Shown here piece by piece: positions 15,256 through 19,877 of a stretch of DNA of 19,877 nt (positions are counted from its first letter, which is position 1; every line of letters starts with the position of its first letter). This DNA comes from Actinobacteria bacterium UBA4426 (GTDB taxonomy: Bacteria > Actinomycetota > Actinomycetes > S36-B12), in NCBI GenBank assembly GCA_002390705.1, contig DGQA01000023.1, forward strand, positions 1-19,877, given 5' to 3'. The position numbers and the translations under genes were made by a program. The notes below the pieces were generated by a model, which saw only the letters and a list, made by a program, of their open reading frames with translations, was not told the DNA's origin and made no database searches.

Positions 15256-16515
15256 ATGAGAAAACCTACTCGAAACTTACTCGCCTCCCTGGTTGCAGTG
15301 GCCCTTGTCATCCCCGTTGCTACTCCTGCCCAAGCCGCGCGGATCAAGGATCCATCGAAGAACCTCAAAGGGACCGTTATCCAAGACTCGCTCTTCGGAT
15401 TACACGTGAACGGCGCCGAACGTGGCGTCTGGCCCACCATCAATTTCGGGTCGCTTCGGCTGTGGGACAACGCAACTTCCTGGACCAATATTGAAACCTC
15501 AAAGGGTGTCTTTGACTGGACCAACCTTGACAAAGCAGTATCGAATGCAAATCAGAATGGTGTGACTGACTTCCTGATGGTTCTTTCTGGAACCCCTACG
15601 TGGGCAACCAACCAGCGCAACCCAATCTCCTTACCGGCGCCTAACGCATCCGGGGTACCGGCAAACATGGCCGACTGGGATGACTGGGTTCGTGCCGTGG
15701 CAACCCGATACAAAGGAAAGATCACGAACTACCAACCTTGGAATGAAGCCAATCTCAAAACCTTCTACACCGGAACGCCCGCTCAAATGGCTGAACTGAC
15801 CAAGCGTGCACACGACATCATTAAAAGCATCGATCCAAGTGCAACGATCGTTGCACCAAGTACCGGGCTCCGACTAAATGGAGCACTCCAGAGGTTCTAT
15901 CCAAAATTTCTCCAGGAACTCAAGGCTCGTAACTGGCCGGTCGATGTCTGGTCAGCCCACACCTACCCGAACTCTTTGGGTACCACTAATGACCGACGTA
16001 AACTCGCTAACACGTGGATTGATTTACTCAAGGCGGCTAAAGCTCCTAACTTGCCCCTGTGGGATACCGAGAACAACTACGGTCTAGGCGGGCCCGGACC
16101 GGACTTCCCAGAGCAGGACATTAAAGGGACCAAAGCTGCAAGCTGGACCGCAGTGACCTACCTTGATGCAGTTCGCTTAGGTGTTTCTCGCGTCTACATT
16201 TACCAGTGGGGTCCTTATAACGACCTTTGGGGGATTCAATACAAAGATGGGGCGCCCGGCGCTATCGCAATGAATACCTTGCGGAAATGGATTGTGGGAA
16301 CCACCTACAAGGGTTGCAAAGAAGCCAAACGCAAAGTCACTTGTAAGTTCCGCACAAGTGATGGAGTCAATCAGATTGTCTACTCCGAAACTCGGAAGAA
16401 GAAATTCACAGTAGCAAAGCGATACAAGCAAATGTGCCAACTTGATGGAACCTGCTCTGCTGTACCTGCTAATCGCAAGGTGCGCACTAAAAGTCCGGTA
16501 CTACTTAAAAGATAG
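15256..16515 (+). CDS. Secreted glycoside hydrolase-like protein, clan-A-type TIM barrel
   Basis: 419 residues. A signal peptide ends near 'PAQA-A' (about 27). The (beta/alpha)8 domain (about 45-345) resembles the GH39/GH5 group: 'GSLRLWDNATSWTNIETSKGVFDWTNLD', split here into the familiar 'R.W....W..IE...G.FDW..LD' pattern, 'TPTWA', the acid/base candidate Glu164 in 'QPWNEAN', 'AHTYP', and the nucleophile candidate Glu272 in 'LWDTEN'. A short C-terminal part (about 355-419) is rich in Lys and Arg and has four Cys, which may form disulfides or bind an acidic polymer; I do not recognise it. The substrate is not evident. A strong terminator follows 16 bases after the stop. Whether it shares a transcript with the phosphatase is open. 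Confidence 0.85.
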   Translation: MRKPTRNLLASLVAVALVIPVATPAQAARIKDPSKNLKGTVIQDSLFGLHVNGAERGVWPTINFGSLRLWDNATSWTNIETSKGVFDWTNLDKAVSNANQNGVTDFLMVLSGTPTWATNQRNPISLPAPNASGVPANMADWDDWVRAVATRYKGKITNYQPWNEANLKTFYTGTPAQMAELTKRAHDIIKSIDPSATIVAPSTGLRLNGALQRFYPKFLQELKARNWPVDVWSAHTYPNSLGTTNDRRKLANTWIDLLKAAKAPNLPLWDTENNYGLGGPGPDFPEQDIKGTKAASWTAVTYLDAVRLGVSRVYIYQWGPYNDLWGIQYKDGAPGAIAMNTLRKWIVGTTYKGCKEAKRKVTCKFRTSDGVNQIVYSETRKKKFTVAKRYKQMCQLDGTCSAVPANRKVRTKSPVLLKR

Positions 16516-16531
16516 CGCTCTTTGATTATTG

Positions 16532-16568
16532 AGGGCCGGTGCGATTAACGCACCGGCCCTAGTTTTTT
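16532..16568 (+). terminator. Strong intrinsic terminator after the glycoside hydrolase
   Basis: AGGGCCGGTGCG (16532-16543), loop ATTAA, CGCACCGGCCCT (16549-16560): a perfect 12-base GC-rich stem, followed by AG and six T (16563-16568). It is oriented for the plus strand. Confidence 0.95.
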
Positions 16569-16569
16569 G

Positions 16570-16686
16570 CTAAGCCAATTCAGACACCGCTGCGTCACAC
16601 AACGCGGTGTGTAACTCAACTCCCGCTGTACTTGTTGTGGGACACATCAAGGCCATATTGTGAAATGGCCTGAGCAGCACCCCCGG
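16570..16686 (-). pseudogene. C-terminal remnant of a class III aminotransferase
   Basis: On the minus strand 38 codons read 'PGVLLRPFHNMALMCP' then a short helix-like tail to a TAG at 16570-16572. The wording 'GVLLRPFHNMALMCP..T' followed by an amphipathic end matches the extreme C-terminus of class III (fold I) PLP aminotransferases, in particular the glutamate-1-semialdehyde-aminomutase-like branch. A TAA stands directly before the block, and upstream of it there is no recognisable aminotransferase sequence before the MATE gene. So only the tail of the gene survives. It lies in the 250-base stretch 16516-16765 between a terminator and the MATE promoter. Recognition is by eye from a short sequence, hence the moderate confidence. 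Confidence 0.55.
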
Positions 16687-16734
16687 TTACTCATAAATAG
16701 GTGCAGATATTTCTTGGTCCATCAGCGCAACTGT

Positions 16735-16740
16735 TATTAT
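16735..16740 (+). promoter_or_regulatory. Possible -10 box of the MATE gene
   Basis: TATTAT, in an A/T-rich stretch, would start transcription near 16747 and give a leader of about 20 bases that carries the purine-rich AGAAAGAAG (16751-16759) as a ribosome-binding site. That site lies 6 bases before the ATA codon at 16766. No good -35 box at 16-18 bases. Confidence 0.35.
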
Positions 16741-16765
16741 TTTATCCCAAAGAAAGAAGTACCCC

Positions 16766-18151
16766 ATAAGTACGCAAAGCGCCCAGGATCAACAAGCCTC
16801 TACTGATGCAGTCGAAGGCCCTATTGTTCTTACATTTTTTAAATACCTAGTCCCGTCTTTGGTGGGCTTAATCGCTCTGACCTCTGCCTCTTTAGTCGAT
16901 GGCTTTTTCATTGGTAACTACGTTGGCGTCACAGCGCTTGCTGCCCTCAATCTCATCATCCCCATTATGACGATCCTATTTGGTGTTGGCATGATGTTGT
17001 CTATTGGCGGCTCTGTGCGGGGCGGTAAATATCTGGGCGAAGGTGATGTAGAAGCTGCGTCAGCAATTTTCAGCAAGACACTCATTTCGCTAGCCATTTA
17101 TGGGTTTATAGTCATTTCCCTGGGCCTGGTTTTTGAAGACCAAATTTTCGCAGGGGTAGGAGCTTCGCAAGAACTTTTTCCCATGATGGGCGAATATTAT
17201 CGAATTATCATGCCGTTTTTTTTCGCTCATTTTGCGATGGTAGCCCTGTACTTTTTTATTCGTTTGGACGGCCTTCCTAACTTAGCAGCCACATCGTTAG
17301 CTGTCGGTGCATTAATCAACGTCATGCTAGATTACTTGTTCATTGTAGTATGCGAATGGGGTTTAACTGGCGCAGCATTCGCGACTGGCATTTCACAATG
17401 CATACCTTTACTAGTGATGCTGTATTACTTTTTCTGGTCAAAACGAAGATTGAAATTCAATCTCGGGCAAAAAAATTGGAAAGAAATTTTTCAGGCTGCC
17501 TATAACGGGATCTCAGAATTCATTAATGAAATCTCTGGCGGAATTATCGCCTTCATCTTTAACTGGATGATGATTCAGCGTGGCGGCATCGACGGGGTTG
17601 CTGCCATTACAGTAGTAAACTATTTGCTACTTCTGGGTTTTATGGTCTTCTTTTCTATCTCCGACACCATTCAGGTCATGTTGTCACAAAATTTTGGAGC
17701 CAGGCAGACAAAACGCATGGAGGACTTCTTAAAAACAGCGTCCTGGCTCATCTTGTTTGTGAGTGGGTTTTTTATCACTGCACTGCTCACATTGAGTGAG
17801 TCGCTCATTTTACTATTCGTGGATGAGCAGAGTGGTGGAAAAATGGTGGCAATGGCAACGGAGCTAATGGCGTACGTTTGGCCGGTGTTTCTTTTCGCTG
17901 GCGCCAACATGTTGATCTCGGGTTATCTCACCGCCATACATCTGCCGTTTCAATCAGGTATGGTCGCGCTAAGCAGTAGTTTGGTCCTTCCGGGTGGATT
18001 TTTGTTCCTGCTATATATTTTGTTAAGTGACTATCGTTTCGTCGCCGCACTCGCTATAGCAGAAGGTGTGACCTTCGTGATCGCCATTATAATTTTTCTC
18101 AGACACACACCTTCGACAGCAGTTGTAGCGATAGGTAAATCGCTCAACTAA
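16766..18151 (+). CDS. MATE-family multidrug/Na+ antiporter, MepA/NorM-like, with a non-standard start
   Basis: 461 residues if read from an ATA at 16766, 430 from the first standard start, TTG at 16859. The reading from 16766 is preferred because the first helix of MATE pumps ('VLTFFKYLVPSLVGLIAL') begins before the TTG, and because a purine-rich site sits 6 bases before the ATA, where 'ATAAGTACG' stands in the place of ATG-Ser-Thr. About twelve membrane helices in two six-helix halves are visible, with 'SLVDGFFIGNYVG' and 'LAALNLIIPI' in the first half, a charged cytoplasmic loop near 'WSKRRLKFNL', and 'GISEFINEISGG' opening the second half. These pumps export drugs or metabolites by H+ or Na+ exchange. 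The gene is visibly richer in A/T, with many TTT and ATT codons, than its neighbours, which suggests transfer. The ATA may be a real rare start, a mutation or a sequence error. Confidence 0.88.
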   Translation: MSTQSAQDQQASTDAVEGPIVLTFFKYLVPSLVGLIALTSASLVDGFFIGNYVGVTALAALNLIIPIMTILFGVGMMLSIGGSVRGGKYLGEGDVEAASAIFSKTLISLAIYGFIVISLGLVFEDQIFAGVGASQELFPMMGEYYRIIMPFFFAHFAMVALYFFIRLDGLPNLAATSLAVGALINVMLDYLFIVVCEWGLTGAAFATGISQCIPLLVMLYYFFWSKRRLKFNLGQKNWKEIFQAAYNGISEFINEISGGIIAFIFNWMMIQRGGIDGVAAITVVNYLLLLGFMVFFSISDTIQVMLSQNFGARQTKRMEDFLKTASWLILFVSGFFITALLTLSESLILLFVDEQSGGKMVAMATELMAYVWPVFLFAGANMLISGYLTAIHLPFQSGMVALSSSLVLPGGFLFLLYILLSDYRFVAALAIAEGVTFVIAIIIFLRHTPSTAVVAIGKSLN

Positions 18152-18249
18152 GGAAACTAACCCCAACCGCTTCTGGCCCAACAGCACCCCGCCCCCTACC
18201 CTGACGTCGCAGAAAGAGCTCTTCGTTGGTCAGGTATTAACGCCCCGGA

Positions 18250-18288
18250 CAGACATTACAAACTCTTATGATTAAGCGTTTCTGTCTG
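18250..18288. other. Imperfect hairpin between the converging MATE and SulP genes
   Basis: CAGACA (18250-18255) pairs with TGTCTG (18283-18288); inside are AAAC/GTTT and CTTA/TAAG pairs around a TGAT loop, with one internal bulge. No T-run follows on either strand. It is the only structure I see in the 165-base gap 18152-18316 and may act as a weak shared terminator. Confidence 0.3.
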
Positions 18289-18316
18289 CTCAATCTGCAA
18301 TCGGTTCAGGCTGGTT

Positions 18317-19804
18317 CTAGTGGCCGATATTAAGTGTTCCCGTCAGCCGATCATGGAATTCCGCGCTTTTCTCGTTGAATCCCACGATCACGACTTTCTT
18401 ATGACGGCGTTCATATTTACTCACGACCGCGTCAAGGGTTGCAACAGTTGACGCGTCCCACACGTGGGCTTGAGTGAGATCGATAATTACCAAGTCTGGG
18501 TCTTCTGTGTAATCGAATAGGTACACCAAATCATTACTTGACGCGAAGAACATTTCGCCGTGGACTTGATAACGTACCGCTTCAGCGTTTGTTTCCGGAT
18601 CAATTTCAAGTATTCGATCCATGGAAACGAGGTGGGCGACACGCCTAGCGAATAGGACAGTGGCCGTGACAACTCCGGCTCCTACACCGATTGCAAGATT
18701 GTGGGTAATCAGCGTTGCCAAAACAGTAGAAAGCATCACGGTCGTTTCACTCTTGGGCATCGCCAAAATTGTTCTCATACTGTGCCAGTCAAATGTTGCA
18801 TACGCGACCACAATCATTACCGCAACCAGTGCCGCCATGGGGATTTCAGCTACCACGTCACCCAATGACACCACCAAGATTAAAAGGAATACACCCGCAA
18901 GGAATGTGGAGAGTCGAGTGCGGGCACCTGAACGAACGTTGATCATTGTTTGACCGATCATTGCGCAACCACCCATTCCACCGAAAAATCCAGTGACAAT
19001 GTTTGCAACGCCCTGTCCCCAAGACTCGCGGGTCTTATTTGAGTGCGTGTCCGTGATGTCATCCACTAATTTCGCAGTCATCAAAGACTCCATCAGACCA
19101 ACTAATGCAATCGCAAACGCAAACGGCGCAATGATCGTCAAAGTTTCGATAGTGAACGGGACGGTGGGGATGCTGAGGAAAGGTAGGCTATTGGGTAACT
19201 CACCTTGGTCACCCACACGCGGAACATCGATATTCATCAGAACAACGGTCAACGTGATCAGAACAACAGCGACGAGTGGTCCTGGAATTGCGGTCGTGAT
19301 GCGTGGCATCACGAAAATAATCCCGACTCCAATGACGACCATGGGGTACACCACCCACGGAACGTCGATCAAATACTGAAACTGGGCCGAAAAAATAAGG
19401 ATCGCAAGAGCATTAACAAAACCAACCATGACGCTACGTGGAACAAAGCGCATCAATCGTGCCACGCCAGCGAATGCCAGCAAGACTTGGAAGATTCCAC
19501 CCAAAATCACAGCCGCGACCAAATACTCCAAACCGTATTCACGGGCGAGCGGAGCAACAACTAGTGCAATCGCTCCCGTTGCGGCAGAGATCATGGCTGG
19601 CCGTCCACCGGTAAAGGCAATGGTTACCGCCATGGTGAAGGAGGCGAAAAGCCCTACTCGTGGGTCAACCCCCGCCAGGATCGAAAATGAGATTGCTTCG
19701 GGGATGAGGGCAATAGCCACAACAAGTCCCGCGAGAATCTCGGTTCGAGCCACTTTAGGAGAAAGCCACACTGGACGACGTGATGAGGAAATAGTTAATG
19801 ACAC
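18317..19804 (-). CDS. SulP-family anion transporter with C-terminal STAS domain
   Basis: 495 residues from a GTG at 19804. The membrane domain (about 15-385) shows the SulP entry 'LAGLVVAIALIPEAISFSILAGVDPRVGLFAS', given here as a landmark near 25-56, 'GGRPAMISAATGAIALV', 'ALVGLMESLMTAK' and 'GGCAMIGQTMINVRSGARTRLS'. A cytoplasmic STAS domain (about 395-490) follows, with 'DLVIIDLTQAHVWDASTVATLD'-type wording. The family carries sulfate, bicarbonate or other anions, usually with Na+ or H+; the substrate is not decided by sequence. No carbonic anhydrase or sulfur-assimilation gene is adjacent. TAGGGT ends 7 bases before the GTG, so the mRNA may be leaderless. The STAS domain is that of transporters and not a likely partner of the SpoIIE-type phosphatase. 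Confidence 0.94.
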   Translation of the reverse strand: MSLTISSSRRPVWLSPKVARTEILAGLVVAIALIPEAISFSILAGVDPRVGLFASFTMAVTIAFTGGRPAMISAATGAIALVVAPLAREYGLEYLVAAVILGGIFQVLLAFAGVARLMRFVPRSVMVGFVNALAILIFSAQFQYLIDVPWVVYPMVVIGVGIIFVMPRITTAIPGPLVAVVLITLTVVLMNIDVPRVGDQGELPNSLPFLSIPTVPFTIETLTIIAPFAFAIALVGLMESLMTAKLVDDITDTHSNKTRESWGQGVANIVTGFFGGMGGCAMIGQTMINVRSGARTRLSTFLAGVFLLILVVSLGDVVAEIPMAALVAVMIVVAYATFDWHSMRTILAMPKSETTVMLSTVLATLITHNLAIGVGAGVVTATVLFARRVAHLVSMDRILEIDPETNAEAVRYQVHGEMFFASSNDLVYLFDYTEDPDLVIIDLTQAHVWDASTVATLDAVVSKYERRHKKVVIVGFNEKSAEFHDRLTGTLNIGH

Positions 19805-19811
19805 TTGCTGA

Positions 19812-19817
19812 ACCCTA
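19812..19817 (-). promoter_or_regulatory. Possible -10 box of the SulP transporter gene
   Basis: TAGGGT on the minus strand ends 7 bases before the GTG at 19804. There is no close ribosome-binding site. The rest of the 73 bases to the window end holds a 7-base inverted repeat, TAATTGG (19839-19845) and CCAATTA (19871-19877), of unknown meaning. Confidence 0.3.
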
Positions 19818-19877
19818 GCTAATTAAAGGCAGGGCTCCTAATTGGTCGCGTCTACTTTCCAAGTATTTGTCCAATTA

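Noticed and set aside
16697..16765. Extension of the MATE frame upstream of ATA 16766
   Set aside because: The frame is open but holds no start codon other than ATT/ATC/ATA, overlaps the likely promoter, and the residues do not look like part of the protein.
13682..18400. Partner-switch link between the SpoIIE-type phosphatase and the STAS domain of the SulP transporter
   Set aside because: The STAS domain is the normal C-terminal part of SulP transporters, and the genes lie far apart on opposite strands.
18621..19811. Chain of plus-strand frames of about 110-130 codons opposite the SulP gene
   Set aside because: Low-complexity Thr/Ala/Ile translations typical of the antisense of a hydrophobic gene.
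1..19877. tRNA, rRNA, CRISPR array, insertion sequence, integrase or replication origin
   Set aside because: I looked for repeated spacers, cloverleaf-like blocks, transposase motifs and DnaA-box clusters by eye and saw none that stood up.

Overview
The window looks like the chromosome of an actinobacterium (Actinomycetota) with a compact genome and, by eye, roughly half G+C. Several genes point that way: an acyl-CoA dehydrogenase that follows mycobacterial FadE5 from its first to its last residues, a Pat/HisC2-type aminotransferase, a DinB-fold protein of the mycothiol-dependent maleylpyruvate isomerase family, a CopD-CtaG fusion, and a BkdA-BkdB-BkdC type dehydrogenase complex. Several genes also start at, or within a few bases of, the predicted transcription start (leaderless mRNAs), which is common in this phylum. 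The moderate G+C and tight packing suggest an aquatic, somewhat streamlined lineage, but that is inference.

Layout. 1-601 (-) is the first third of an acyl-CoA synthetase, divergent from fadE5 (797-2632, +); a 16-base palindrome lies between them. After a hairpin comes a tightly coupled operon (2712-6360, +): a CopC copper-binding protein, a CopD-CtaG membrane protein with a C-terminal rhodanese domain, and a secreted YkuD-type L,D-transpeptidase, with 4-base overlaps at both junctions. A nitrilase-superfamily hydrolase (6361-7155, -) abuts it tail to tail and is divergent from a DinB/mycothiol-type protein (7209-8030, +). The bkd operon E1alpha-E1beta-E2 runs on the minus strand (11345 to 8042). 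An EamA exporter (11571-12524, +) overlaps the end of pat (12475-13569, -) tail to tail. A membrane-anchored PP2C/SpoIIE phosphatase (13682-15208, +) and a secreted clan-A-like glycoside hydrolase (15256-16515, +) follow, closed by a strong intrinsic terminator. Then come a class III aminotransferase remnant (16570-16686, -), an AT-rich MATE efflux pump without a normal start codon (16766-18151, +), and a SulP-STAS anion transporter (18317-19804, -).

How the genes work together. The acyl-CoA synthetase, FadE5 and the Bkd complex fit catabolism of fatty and branched-chain acids to acyl-CoA. The copC operon most likely handles copper import and delivery for cytochrome c oxidase assembly; its rhodanese tail and its transpeptidase partner are the least expected parts. 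The rest of the window is mixed housekeeping and transport.

The points most worth a second look are the CopD-CtaG-rhodanese fusion and the three-copy octamer in its linker that could switch the rhodanese tail off by slippage; a terminator-like hairpin inside the transpeptidase gene; the recurring TAnnnT box 6-7 bases before start codons; and the MATE/aminotransferase-remnant junction. I saw no rRNA, tRNA, CRISPR array, insertion sequence or phage gene.
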